NCBI GenBank assembly: GCA_031216915.1
Contig: CM062290.1
Coordinates: forward strand, 387,110,718-387,174,717
Direction: 5' to 3'
DNA length: 64,000 nt
From: Pictodentalium vernedei
Lineage: Eukaryota > Mollusca > Scaphopoda > Dentaliida > Dentaliidae
The translations under genes and the position numbers were made by a program. Below, one piece after another: positions 1-8,575 of this stretch (position 1 is its first letter; each line of letters begins with the position of its first letter). The notes below the pieces were generated by a model. The model was not told the origin of the DNA, did no database searches, and worked only from the letters and a program-made list of their open reading frames with translations.

Positions 1-178
1 CCAGTCAAGACCCCCAGGTTGATATCTGGACTCCGTAGTTTTCTATTACTGAAAATCTGGGCATTATTTCTATGGTAGCATCCCAATACTAGAAAAAAAT
101 CATTTTGCATGGACAGCAGAGTTATAAATAATTAAATAACTTCTTTCCTTTGTTGTGTTAACAAGCCATAGATGGTAA
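1..178. other. Unannotated AT-rich DNA
   Basis: No open frame, repeat or RNA gene could be supported here. Confidence 0.5.
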
Positions 179-366
179 TTAACCCTTTACCCAATGCAGA
201 CGATATCAAAATTTATTATTTTAAATATCATTTTTTAAATTTTTAAAAAAATTCCAACAAAACCATATCATGTGACCCTCGTTGGAACGAGCTCGACGAG
301 CTCGTTCCAACGAGAGGTCCCATGATATGGTTTTGTTGAAATTTTTTGAAAAATAATATTTTTTCA
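179..366. repeat. Degenerate MITE with long central palindrome
   Basis: The left end reads TTAACCCTTTACCC, like the TTAA-flanked MITE family described at 2268-2517. The core (about 254-339) is a near-perfect palindrome centred on GAGCTCGACGAGCTC. The right terminal repeat is not recognisable, so this is an old or related copy. Confidence 0.6.
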
Positions 367-1174
367 ACTGCTGAATTTGCATATTACGCGGGCGGATGCG
401 GGCGATTCGTTAAACCCTTCTTTAAACAACTTTGGACAGGTGAGCGCCTTAGGCCCCATGGGGCCTTTTGTTATATACCCCTTTGAAGAAATATGCCCCA
501 TATTGAACACATTGTGTTTCTAAACGACAGAAGTGGGGAATGTATCAATAGATGAATGTTTGCTCCATCTAATTCTGCAATTTTTGACCCCAATTTGTCT
601 TTACATTCAGCTGTTTCGAGGTCATACATGGGAAATTTGACATCACCATTAGAACCTATTGGACAAAGATTCTGTACGAATTAATTATTCAAGAAATAAT
701 CGCTATAAATTCTTTTATCAGCTCCAACCCTGATACCTTATAAACAACCCTGTAAACTTTCGCGCGAATTGTCTTCTGTGAAAAAAGTGAAAAGTACATA
801 TCAAACGAGACATCATACCTTGGACTTCGTTTATTTAACAAGACACCATCCGTATCTTGACCAGGACACATCCTTTCGGAAATACAGCGTGTTTTCGCAG
901 TGTTGGAAATCACCATTTTTTAATCAGCATTTCGTCGATTCTATTCAACTCAACTATTGATATTTCTTTTTTTTTTCCTTGTGTTATTTTCAACAATGTC
1001 GCTCATGAATAATGAACCAAATTCGTTTTTCTTCACAATGGCTTGCACCGTGGAAATCAAAGTGGAAGGACGCAATCCCTTTGGGATAACGGAAAAATCA
1101 TTATATGACACCATTTAACCTCTCGTACAGGCCGATTGTATAGAAGCCATTTACAAACTTCGACCCGTACATGA
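367..1174. other. No recognisable gene
   Basis: Only short open frames (75 aa or less) with no family resemblance occur here. A poly-T run lies near 966-977. I see nothing further that can be supported. Confidence 0.5.
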
Positions 1175-1550
1175 ATGGTACGTGTTTTTTTCACTCGTAG
1201 CTATGTATTTATTTATTTATTGATGTATAAGTTCACATATTTCTGCACAATGGCTAATCATGACCACTACAGTTTTACAGGTGGAGGAAGCCGGAATACC
1301 CAGAGAGAACAAACGAGCAACTGTCAACTCCCCATCACACTAACTCCACACAAGCATGGTTAGCATTGGTTGAAGACAAGTGCACCATCGACGTGCAGTA
1401 CACCTTAGTACATAACGTCACGGCGTCCCCACGTTGTCAATGGGGGTGGAGTGTCTTGCCCAAGGACACAACGCCGCAGGTTGCCGGATTCGAACCGAGG
1501 ACCTCTCGGTTTGCAGCCTGCACCTCTACCAACTGAGCCGCCGCGCCCCT
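1175..1550 (-). repeat. tRNA-derived SINE, minus orientation
   Basis: Read on the minus strand, the segment starts near 1550 with a tRNA-like head: an A-box-like GGCTCAGTTGGTAGAG and a B-box-like GGTTCGAATCC, separated by a tRNA-sized distance, with a GCA at the anticodon-loop position (Cys-like). A body containing TTGTGTCCTTGGGCAAGACA follows; that motif is common in central domains of animal SINEs. The tail is an AATA-type repeat (TTTATTTATTTATT on the plus strand near 1205-1222). Truncated relatives of the body and tail lie at 3529-3707 and 21527-21650. It is not a functional tRNA gene because the acceptor stem is not closed. Confidence 0.8.
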
Positions 1551-2267
1551 CACTTTTAACTATTGCTGAAGACTTTCTCAAAATACAAAATATAACTACT
1601 GTTGATAGGAAAAGACTGTGCTCTCTATCGGTGTCGACTTCTCAAACATTCAGACATGTAGTTCTAGCAGACTTCCATAATAAACAATCTATCAAAGACT
1701 ATGTTTGTCGGTTGGTGATAAGTTGGAGGTGGTGGATTATGTGTGGCCACGCCTCTCTTTGACGTGGTGTCACCGACGCATGTCCCCCTCTCCCACCCCC
1801 ACCTTTCTGCTGATTGCCAGATCCAAGATAGGATGGATGAGGAAGATGCTCCTATTTTAAACTTGAATCAGGATCTTGAACTCTCATCTGATTGTGCCTC
1901 CCCCTTTGCGGGGGTAAGTGCACGGGGCACACCTGGCCCCAGGGGACGTCAGTCTTCAAAATCGTCAAAAAATGGAAAGCTAGTACACCAAACTCCATCA
2001 CTATTAAAGTTAAAAAAAAATGTGGATAAGGCTAATGTCCATCCAGCCTTATTGAAGATCATCCTCCAGAAGGAGAAGTTGACCAACCCTAAACCACCCA
2101 ATGGATAAGTCACTGCTTAAAAGAGATCACGACGGCCTTTCGGCCCAAATAACCTCCTTGGATCATGAGATTACAAAACGGCTTTCACCTACGGCTGTTT
2201 ATTTTTCTTAGGTTCCTTGTTTTAAAACAAGTCTCCTCTACCCGTTTTTTAGTTCCCCACTTCCAGT
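1551..2267 (+). other. Unrecognised open frame region
   Basis: A 121-codon open frame (1743-2108) is rich in Ser, Lys and acidic residues, and a shifted frame continues it to about 2215. It could be a remnant of a retroelement ORF1, since a LINE endonuclease start lies 1.8 kb downstream. I recognise no domain and make no functional claim. Confidence 0.25.
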
Positions 2268-2517
2268 TTAACCATTTACCCAGCGTAACGGCCAAAACCG
2301 GCCAGCGCTATTCTCAAAGATCGACAATTAATTTTCATTATTTTTTAATTTTTTGTCTCAAAAACATAGGTTATGACCCCTCGTTGGAACGAGCTCGCCG
2401 AGCTCGTTCCAACGAGGGGTCATAACCTATGTTTTTGAGACAAAAATGAAAAAAATTAGTTATTCAAGAATTTTTTTTGCAAGTGTCGTCTGCTTTTCAT
2501 GTTAGGTAAAGGGTTAA
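2268..2517 (+). mobile_element. piggyBac-type MITE (copy B)
   Basis: It is flanked by TTAA on both sides (2268-2271, 2514-2517). Terminal inverted repeats resemble CC(C)TTTACC / GGTAAAGG. The interior is a long palindrome around GAGCTCGCCGAGCTC, with arms containing GGTTATGACCCCTCGTTGG. The TTAA target site and size point to a non-autonomous piggyBac-like family. Further copies: 35621-35870, 36589-36832, 47933-48183, 48902-49145, 55161-55404. Confidence 0.85.
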
Positions 2518-2752
2518 AAGACAGTCAAGAATTATTATTATTATTATTCACTACATTATTAGTAGCCTATTTTAGTTAGATTAAAACTTATAAAATACCC
2601 CCGTTATTTGGGCTATCTTTGACTCTCATGACAGTTGTCGTGGTGCCACTCTCCCCCTTTGGGGAAGTTTTGTATGGCTTCTGCTGTCATTGGGGCGGAA
2701 ATGGTCTTCTAATTACAATGTAAATAGTTTTACAATTATTATTATTTTCATC

Positions 2753-3182
2753 CAATGGCGTAGCCAGGGGGGGGGGGGGGGGGGGGCTGAGGGGGCATAT
2801 GCCCCCCCCCCCCTAATTTCAGTCATGTGCCCCAGGTGATGTGACCTAATTATTGATGCCTTCACAACTTGTACAGTATGGATACAAATGGACGCAGAGT
2901 CAAGGAAATTGTGGGGGTTTTGTCTCGAATTTTAAATGTTTCCCGGGGAGCCCCTTTTCCCTCCAGCGAGAGAGGGTGTCCCTCTCCTGTGCTCACTACG
3001 CTCTCGTCGCCACGTGGCTCGGATGATGCTGCGCTCTTCTAACGACTACCCCCTATGTAGGGGGGTGGGGGTGGGAGTATCCGTTAAGTTCAGATCGCTA
3101 AACTAGCCTTCTAAATATTACTCTTGGCCCCCCCCCCCCCCACCCCCACACCCCTATCTTTGATATCCTGGCTCCGCGCCTG
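2753..3182. mobile_element. hAT-type MITE with G/C homopolymer runs
   Basis: It is flanked by an exact 8-bp direct repeat TTTTCATC (2745-2752 and 3183-3190). The ends read CAATGGCGTAGCCAGG and CCTGGCTCCGCGCCTG, an imperfect terminal inverted repeat starting CA and ending TG. An 8-bp duplication plus such ends fits hAT elements. The interior has a long G run (about 2769-2786) and C runs (about 2805-2813, 3128-3141), and no coding capacity. The proline-rich open frames here are by-products of the C runs. Confidence 0.75.
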
Positions 3183-3190
3183 TTTTCATC

Positions 3191-3528
3191 ACACTTATAG
3201 CCAATTTTTAACCCTTTCTTGGTTAGATGTTCTTTATCTATTGTTCGGCACCTCCACTGATCCTACAACTTGTCCTGGGACGCATGATTCTCTGTGGAAT
3301 AACAACTTTTGGTTTTTATTTCAGTCAACCGTTATTAACCATTTTCGTGACATGATAATTATTATCAGCCCTGTTCAATTCTTCTTGAACCCTTGCCGTG
3401 TAACTCTTACTGGGACACTTGACTTGTGGAATGGTTCTCCTATTATTGGCTTGGTGAATACAATTGATTTAGTTATTATTAACCCCGCCGAGTGCCGACA
3501 TTAATCATTTGTTCAGCTGCTCTTCCGT
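3191..3528. other. LINE-like untranslated sequence, unassigned
   Basis: No gene is visible. The phrase ACTTGACTTGTGGAATGG (about 3418-3435) recurs nearly unchanged at about 3879-3896, just before the LINE endonuclease start. Both stretches may be parts of retroelement 5' leaders. Confidence 0.35.
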
Positions 3529-3707
3529 TATATTTATTTATTTATTTATTGGTGTTTAACGTTACATATTTCTGCACAATGGCTAACCATGACTGTGACA
3601 GTTTTACGGGTGGAGGAAGCCGGAGTGCCCGGAGACAACCGAGCAACGGCGAGCAACTGCCAGCTCCCCAACATACCAACTCCACACAAGCAGGGTTAAT
3701 CATGGCC
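3529..3707 (-). repeat. Truncated SINE copy
   Basis: It matches the tail and distal body of the SINE at 1175-1550 (TATTTATTTATTTATTGG, CTGCACAATGGCTAACCATG, GGAGGAAGCCGGAGT) and lacks the tRNA-like head. Confidence 0.8.
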
Positions 3708-3829
3708 ACTGCTCTTCCGTTAGTCTTGAGACTCTGGAATTGTGAGGCGATGATAATATTTAGCCATTGAAAGGCGGGTATTATAATTATTATGATACTT
3801 TTAGCTATTTTTTCTTCTTTGTTCGCCTC

Positions 3830-4003
3830 TTCCACTTGTTCCATCTATCCTCCGGTCTTGTAACCCTTCCCTCGACGCTTGACTTGTGGAATGGCGTGTT
3901 CATTTGGTTCTGGTTGAGCACAGTTGAAATGTTAACCCTCGCTTCAATTATGAAGTTTTGTACCCTTAATGTTAATGGATTGCGATCTTTTCGCAAGCGG
4001 TGA
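3830..4003 (+). pseudogene. 5' end of a LINE ORF2 (APE endonuclease start)
   Basis: At 3953-4003 the frame reads MKFCTLNVNGLRSFRKR and stops. This matches the opening of apurinic-endonuclease domains of non-LTR retrotransposons (T-x-N-V-N-G-x-R). The remainder of the element is missing; the next bases run into the minisatellite at about 4085. The preceding 120 bp resemble a LINE leader repeated upstream. It is a dead fragment. Confidence 0.65.
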
Positions 4004-4084
4004 TCTCTGAAGAATTTACTCGATAACCAGTCATGTGACGTAGATTTCTACGGAAGCCCTTAGCGCATATAGGTGAAAATATTT

Positions 4085-4520
4085 TAGGGAAATTTTATTG
4101 CGTTATTACGAAATAATATTGCGTTATAACGAGATAATTATTGCATTATTACGAGATAGTATTGCGTTATTGCAAGATATCATTGCGTTATAACGAGATA
4201 TTATTGCGTTATGACGAGATAATTATTGCGTTATAACGAGGTATTATTGCGTTAAAACGAGATATTATTGCGTTATTACAAGACAACATTGCGCTATAAC
4301 GAGGTATTATTGCATTATAACGAGATAGTATTGCTTTATTACGAGATATTATTGCGTTATTATAACGAGATAATTATTGCGTTATAACGAGATATTATTG
4401 CGTCATTACGAGATAGTATTGCGTTATAACGAGATAATATTGCGTTATAACGAGATAGTATTGCGTTATCACGAGATAGTATTGCGTTATAACGAGATAA
4501 TATTGCGTTATAACGAGATA
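4085..4520. repeat. AT-rich minisatellite, about 19-21 bp units (left part)
   Basis: About twenty units of the form ATTGCGTTATAACGAGATA with variable spacing. It resumes immediately right of the Polinton (20397-20522) and right of the hAT-type MITE (21303-21345), so it is the pre-insertion target array. Open frames through it encode RYNEI-type repeats and are artefacts of the tandem repeat. Confidence 0.95.
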
Positions 4521-5205
4521 AGTAGTATGTCATGCACGTTTGAGGGAACAGTTGGATGACCTCGGTGGATGACCTCGGAAGTGACGTCATGTCACGTGAC
4601 GTAGTGGCGCCATGTTGTGTTGTCATGGTAACCCGCGTGAGCGGCCATCTTGTGACGTCATCTCCATAGTGATACGTGGTGTGAGTGCGCATGCGCAGCG
4701 CGTGTTGTTAGGGTGATGCGTGTTTCCGTCGTCCATTTTGTATACTGGAGGCCGCCATCTTGGTTTCTATGGTAGCACGTGATTGCTATGTTACCCAATT
4801 GTTCTGTAATAAGACGGGGTATGTTTTGAGGGTATGTTCCTTTGTAGAAGAGTAAATCTAATTACCACAAACAACCCGACAATCTCCCCAAATCACCAAA
4901 ATCCACCCAAAATCACCGAAATTGACTTTATTTCCCCAATTGATCGGCTTAGCACGTAGTGCTATAGTACCGAGAGGGTATCGGGGGTGCATTCGATTGA
5001 ACAGGAGTAATGTTCTGGATTAGAATTCTCCCAGAATCCCTTTTTTTGGATCCCATGACGTTTTTTCCCTATTAAGAGTAGCACGTAATACCGAGGGGGT
5101 GTGTTCGTTTGAAGTGGAGTAATGTTCCCATTTTTTTGGATCCCATGACGTTTTATTTCCTTATTAAGAGTAGCACGTAGTGCTATAGGACAAATTTACC
5201 CAGAA
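4521..5205 (+). repeat. Polinton left terminal inverted repeat
   Basis: It matches the inverse of 19715-20396 with only a few substitutions and small indels, for example GTGTTGTTAGGG here against GTGTTAGGG on the right. The inner half contains a direct repeat: GCACGTA-initiated units at 4952, 5081 and 5173 share TTTGGATCCCATGACGTTTT and TATTAAGAGTA. Confidence 0.97.
4582..4762. promoter_or_regulatory. Cluster of promoter-type motifs in left TIR
   Basis: Visible motifs: CRE TGACGTCA at 4582-4589 and 4653-4660, E-box CACGTG at 4593-4598, NRF1-type palindrome TGCGCATGCGCA at 4686-4697, and a minus-strand CAAGATGGCGGC at 4751-4762 that fits YY1 and the TISU consensus SAASATGGCGGC. These are hallmarks of animal housekeeping promoters. 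Activity is inferred, not shown. Confidence 0.6.
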
Positions 5206-5432
5206 ATCCATTATTAAAATTATAAGTAGGACCCATATGTGTACATGAAGGCCATGAAGCTAAGTTCCACCATATACTCATAAGAGGATCTACCCAACAG
5301 ATGTGTCGTACGAGGTCTAATTTACTATCCCTCATTTTGATTTTTCTTTGTACTTCGATGGAAAGTTTAAAAAAATAACAACACTAAATATAAATTTAAA
5401 TTTCTTTTATTCAACAACAAAAATACATCTTT
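5206..5432. terminator. 3' region of the Polinton gene cluster, with poly(A) signal
   Basis: Minus-strand AATAAA at 5406-5411, about 22 nt after the stop codon of the terminal BIR-RING gene. No open frame lies between it and the left terminal repeat. Confidence 0.55.
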
Positions 5433-6122
5433 TTATGGTATGTAGATTGTCAGATATTCATAAACAGTATTTCTGCAGATTGGGCATCTTCTCAGTGGTT
5501 TACAGCAGTCTTTGCACAGGCACAAATGGTTACATGGTCGCGGAGCGACATTGGCTTCAGCTAATAAACACACACTACATTTTGTCCTCCGTGAATCTTC
5601 TTCTTCTTGAAATGATGTGTCCATTTCTTCTTCTTCTCTGATGGCCATTTCTTCTTCTTTTTCAACGTCCATGAATTCAGGTGGTAAATTATGAATGTAA
5701 TAACAGTCTGGAGAATATTTTCTGTGTTCTTCTATAACATCATCTTCGGTTTCCCAGAAACGAACAATAATACCACAATGAAAACATTGAGTTCTGTCTC
5801 CTGTCCCCAAATAAAAGAATCCAGCTTTTGTCAGTTCATTCGGGGTTTTCACACTTTCACTTTGTAACATGAATTGAAATGTCTTGAGACGATTTTCCTC
5901 CAATGCATACTTGATGTGTTTTGGTGGTCTTTGTTCTGGTGTCTTTCTTATTTTATCCTCTCCACGTAATAACTGCTCCAGTACAGGTGGCGGAACATCA
6001 CGAAAATACGTTTCGAATGAAACGCTCATTCTCTCTACAAAGTCTCTTGGATTTCTTGTTTCTTGGTTTCTTGATTGATAATCATTCAGTGCCATCCTGA
6101 TCAAACATGGAATAGTGAACAT
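5433..6122 (-). CDS. BIR-RING inhibitor-of-apoptosis-like protein (Polinton cargo)
   Basis: 229 aa. Residues about 76-143 form a BIR domain: R78, F82, the AGFFYLGTGD core, and the zinc ligands C113, C116, H133, C140 (CxxC...H...C). An acidic linker (about 153-176) is followed by a C-terminal C3HC4 RING at 182-217 (C182, C185, C197, H199, C203, C206, C213, C216) with the IAP-type PCNHLCLCKDCC spacing. IAPs with this layout bind caspases or IAP antagonists and act as E3 ubiquitin ligases. The gene is intact, last in the minus-strand array, and starts 3 bp after the stop of the preceding small gene, so it is probably co-transcribed with it. The first 70 residues match nothing I know. Likely role: delaying host cell death; inferred from the family. 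Confidence 0.9.
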   Translation of the reverse strand: MFTIPCLIRMALNDYQSRNQETRNPRDFVERMSVSFETYFRDVPPPVLEQLLRGEDKIRKTPEQRPPKHIKYALEENRLKTFQFMLQSESVKTPNELTKAGFFYLGTGDRTQCFHCGIIVRFWETEDDVIEEHRKYSPDCYYIHNLPPEFMDVEKEEEMAIREEEEMDTSFQEEEDSRRTKCSVCLLAEANVAPRPCNHLCLCKDCCKPLRRCPICRNTVYEYLTIYIP

Positions 6123-6125
6123 TCT

Positions 6126-6332
6126 TCAATCCTTTTTATCTTCATTCTTCTTTGGTTTTCTTTCTCTTTTTGGTTTGGGTTCTCCTATTTCAAGACTTCT
6201 CTTCTTTGCAATATCCACTGCTTTGGTCACTTGTTCCCAATCTCTGGTGGTAAACTGGAACCCAACGTCGTTCTTGAACAGTTGAATTTGTAAATCGTTG
6301 TTAAGTTTGAAGACGGTCACATTAGTAGACAT
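6126..6332 (-). CDS. Small basic Polinton protein, unknown
   Basis: 68 aa from the first ATG (6332). An upstream TTG-initiated extension is unlikely because a TATA box at 6385-6392 lies inside it. The N-terminal half alternates hydrophobic and polar residues (VTVFKLNNDLQIQLF) and ends in TTRDWEQV, faintly like a PC4-type strand-helix unit. The C-terminus is a Lys/Glu-rich tail with PKPKRERKPKK, a possible nuclear localisation or nucleic-acid-binding segment. It sits between the protease and the IAP gene. Function unknown; the PC4 comparison is weak. Confidence 0.6.
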   Translation of the reverse strand: MSTNVTVFKLNNDLQIQLFKNDVGFQFTTRDWEQVTKAVDIAKKRSLEIGEPKPKRERKPKKNEDKKD

Positions 6333-6384
6333 CCTTCTTCTTTGGCCGTCGAAACACAAATGAGCTGAACACCAAGTGCACCAG

Positions 6385-6392
6385 TTTTTATA
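6385..6392 (-). promoter_or_regulatory. TATA box, small gene / IAP pair
   Basis: TATAAAAA on the minus strand, 53 bp upstream of the ATG at 6332. Confidence 0.5.
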
Positions 6393-6415
6393 GTTTTCCT
6401 TCAATGCAGCGACAT

Positions 6416-6865
6416 CTAGTGACTGGTTTCCTCTATGACGTCATTAACCAACACATCATTATCCGTTAGATCAGTGGTAAACATGTTGGATATGGTTTCC
6501 ATCGGTACACCGCGACAGCGATGTTTCAAGTAAAACAGACAGTATTGTCCACACACTGGTAATGGTCCTTGAAGGCGTTTCGTATTATACTTCCAATATC
6601 TGGAATTCTTCTTCAGGAAATTCTCGAATGGTCTGTGTTGTGGTGGTAATCCATAGGAATCAAAGTATTCTGCGTTGTGGTGACTCACAAAGAGAGCCAC
6701 CCAATGTTCTCCTTTTCTGTGGTCTGGATCCGTGTTGGCTATCAAAGCCACTGGTCTGTGATCTGCTAATCTTCTTGGTAATTTGTTTCTTGAAAATACA
6801 CCCAAACATATTCTCTTCAAACAACTATCTGATCGAAGTGCATTCTCTAACTGCAACGTGTTCAT
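6416..6865 (-). CDS. Adenain-type maturation cysteine protease (PRO)
   Basis: 149 aa. The catalytic layout of adenovirus protease and the Ulp1 superfamily is visible: H54 in EHWVALF, D69 in YFDSYG, Q99 in LQGPLP, and C105 at the start of CGQYCLFYL. In adenovirus this enzyme cleaves capsid and core precursors during virion maturation; the same role is assumed in Polintons. Its ATG overlaps the stop of the major capsid gene (ATGA at 6862-6865), indicating tight linkage. The frame is intact and the length is close to the family norm. Confidence 0.93.
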   Translation of the reverse strand: MNTLQLENALRSDSCLKRICLGVFSRNKLPRRLADHRPVALIANTDPDHRKGEHWVALFVSHHNAEYFDSYGLPPQHRPFENFLKKNSRYWKYNTKRLQGPLPVCGQYCLFYLKHRCRGVPMETISNMFTTDLTDNDVLVNDVIEETSH

Positions 6866-8166
6866 GTTGAGTAATCGAAGATTACTTGTCTATTCTTATC
6901 CACTTCTATGATGTTCTGGAATTCTGCATACACCAGTACGTTGATTGTGGTTGGTAATGGGTTTTCGAAATGGGCTTCTAGTCTCAAGTTTCCTCTCTTC
7001 ACCAGATCGAAGTGTTGTCCATGTGATAGATCTGGAGTCAGGTCGAATACGAATAGGGTGTATCCATTTATGTACTCTTCTCGGCTGATGTGGTTTCCTT
7101 CATTCTCATACATTTGTCCAGTTCCTTGGAACAGAGTTGCATAACATCTCGCCACTTCTTGTTGTTCGAATCTAGGTTGTAATGGTTTGGCTGGAATCTG
7201 CTGCCCATCCACGTACAATGCCAAGTAATTGATTTTGTAGTTCTTGAAATTATATGGATTCTTTGAAAAGTTTCCATTGAAAGCATCGTTGTCTACACAT
7301 CCCACTACGATGCGTTTAGGTAGTTGGCCTAAAAATAAGTTTTCTTGTGTAATGCTCAGATTTCCTTTCGGCACTGAAAACACCTTGGTTTCCACACGAT
7401 CGATAGGATATTTTGCAGTTGCTTTTGTTAGTGCTTTCTCGTGAGCCATTCTCACGAATGATTGGAGTCTCTCTTTGCGTACAAACATGGATACATCTAG
7501 AATTTTGATCTTGTATGTAGCGGTATCGGCCATCAATGCGAAAGCATCTTTGGCTCTATTCATTTTAACATGAACATCAACTCCATTCAGCAAGTAACGA
7601 GTTTGGAAAAACATGTCCAAATGTAATCTTCCAGTCATGTCCACGATTTTACTTTTCTCTATAAATTTCTTTCGAAGAAGAAATCCCTTGTTATCATCTG
7701 TCAAATCTTCCATGTGTCCGGCCGTATCCTTGTACCATAATGCATTAGTCAGTTGTGACTTCTTGTCAGCTTGTCCATAACTCAACAAAGTTTCTATGAA
7801 AGCTCTGTAATGATAAGTGTTGTTGGAAGGAGATACCAGTTTTTCATTCAAGCTGATATCGATTTGATTAAATAAGGAATGCATCCATAAATTGACTGGG
7901 CCCACTTTGGCATCGGGTGCAATTGATGCCCCATTGGAATCTACAACCGTTGCTTTAACATACAAGTATGTCTGTGCCAAATTCAAATAATCATCTCCTA
8001 ATCCTGCAATGTGGAATTCTATTGGACCACTGTTTTCTATAGTCGCCAAAGGCCTGTGTTCTACCCATTGCCCATGTTCCACACTAGTCTGTGTTGGTGG
8101 TATGGAAAACAAATCGAGTTCACTGTTGACACACTCACAAGATTTTTCATTGATGAGAGACATCAT
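6862..8166 (-). CDS. Major capsid protein, double jelly-roll type
   Basis: 434 aa. Recognised by the conserved N-terminal block of Polinton major capsid proteins (QWVEHRPLATIENSGPIEF followed by LYVKA and LWMHSLFNQIDISLN). The family is often annotated in invertebrate genomes as F54H12.2-like. It is largely beta-rich, as expected for a double jelly-roll hexon. It begins ATGATG, overlapping the stop of the pVI-like gene, and ends in the ATGA overlap with the protease. The TATA box at 8240-8247 is 74 bp upstream. The frame is intact. The capsid role is established for the family by structure prediction; assembly by this copy is inference. Confidence 0.92.
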   Translation of the reverse strand: MMSLINEKSCECVNSELDLFSIPPTQTSVEHGQWVEHRPLATIENSGPIEFHIAGLGDDYLNLAQTYLYVKATVVDSNGASIAPDAKVGPVNLWMHSLFNQIDISLNEKLVSPSNNTYHYRAFIETLLSYGQADKKSQLTNALWYKDTAGHMEDLTDDNKGFLLRKKFIEKSKIVDMTGRLHLDMFFQTRYLLNGVDVHVKMNRAKDAFALMADTATYKIKILDVSMFVRKERLQSFVRMAHEKALTKATAKYPIDRVETKVFSVPKGNLSITQENLFLGQLPKRIVVGCVDNDAFNGNFSKNPYNFKNYKINYLALYVDGQQIPAKPLQPRFEQQEVARCYATLFQGTGQMYENEGNHISREEYINGYTLFVFDLTPDLSHGQHFDLVKRGNLRLEAHFENPLPTTINVLVYAEFQNIIEVDKNRQVIFDYST

Positions 8167-8573
8167 GCACCGAGATGGTCTTGGGTCTGAACAGTTCTCC
8201 TTCTTTTTGTCGATTTGCTAGTTTTGCGTGGTGCGGGCCTTTTTATACTTTTCCTACCGGGTGGTTTTGAACCACCAACCACTTCATTCCAAGCTCCTGC
8301 ACCAGCCTCTTTGACTCTTTTGATTGCTGCCTTTTTTACATTTTTCCCTTCAATGACATCTTCGGCAAAGGCTGCTCCTTTTCTCAATAACTGTTTTCCC
8401 ACGGTCCTGGCTGAAGTTTTCAATAAAGGTAACACCATATTCTTCAGTCCTCCCAATATACTTCCCAAACCATATCCTCTCTGTATTTGAGCTCCAGAAA
8501 AAGCCGGTAGACCATTCCCAGCTTGTTTCGTGTAATATTCTTCGTATAATTTGGACTTACAACAGTAAGTCAT
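8163..8573 (-). CDS. Small basic pVI/pX-like virion protein
   Basis: 136 aa. A central Gly-rich hydrophobic stretch (GYGLGSILGGLKNMVLPLLK) precedes an amphipathic region. The tail is strongly basic with several Lys/Arg clusters (RKSIKRPAPRKTSKSTKRRR). Placement between penton and major capsid genes and this composition match the pVI/pX-like proteins noted in Polintons and adintoviruses; in adenovirus such proteins link core to capsid and are protease substrates. The stop overlaps the ATGATG start of the major capsid gene, and the ATG is 2 bp after the penton stop. Assignment rests on context and composition rather than on a catalytic motif. Confidence 0.7.
   Translation of the reverse strand: MTYCCKSKLYEEYYTKQAGNGLPAFSGAQIQRGYGLGSILGGLKNMVLPLLKTSARTVGKQLLRKGAAFAEDVIEGKNVKKAAIKRVKEAGAGAWNEVVGGSKPPGRKSIKRPAPRKTSKSTKRRRTVQTQDHLGA
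8240..8247 (-). promoter_or_regulatory. TATA box, major capsid gene
   Basis: TATAAAAA on the minus strand inside the pVI-like gene, 74 bp before the capsid ATG. Confidence 0.55.
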
Positions 8574-8575
8574 GT

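Noticed and set aside
1480..1550. Possible tRNA-Cys gene on the minus strand
   Set aside because: A and B boxes are present, but the acceptor stem is not closed and SINE body and tail follow; it is a SINE head.
3124..3504. Proline-rich open frame
   Set aside because: Produced by a C homopolymer at a MITE end; no family resemblance, and the MITE boundary cuts through it.
4377..4692. Open frames encoding RYNEI-type repeats
   Set aside because: They are translations of the AT-rich minisatellite, open only because the unit lacks stops in some frames.
5433..6122. Host IAP gene exon captured by chance outside the element
   Set aside because: The frame is intronless, lies inside the TIRs, is tightly spaced with the Polinton genes and shares their strand.
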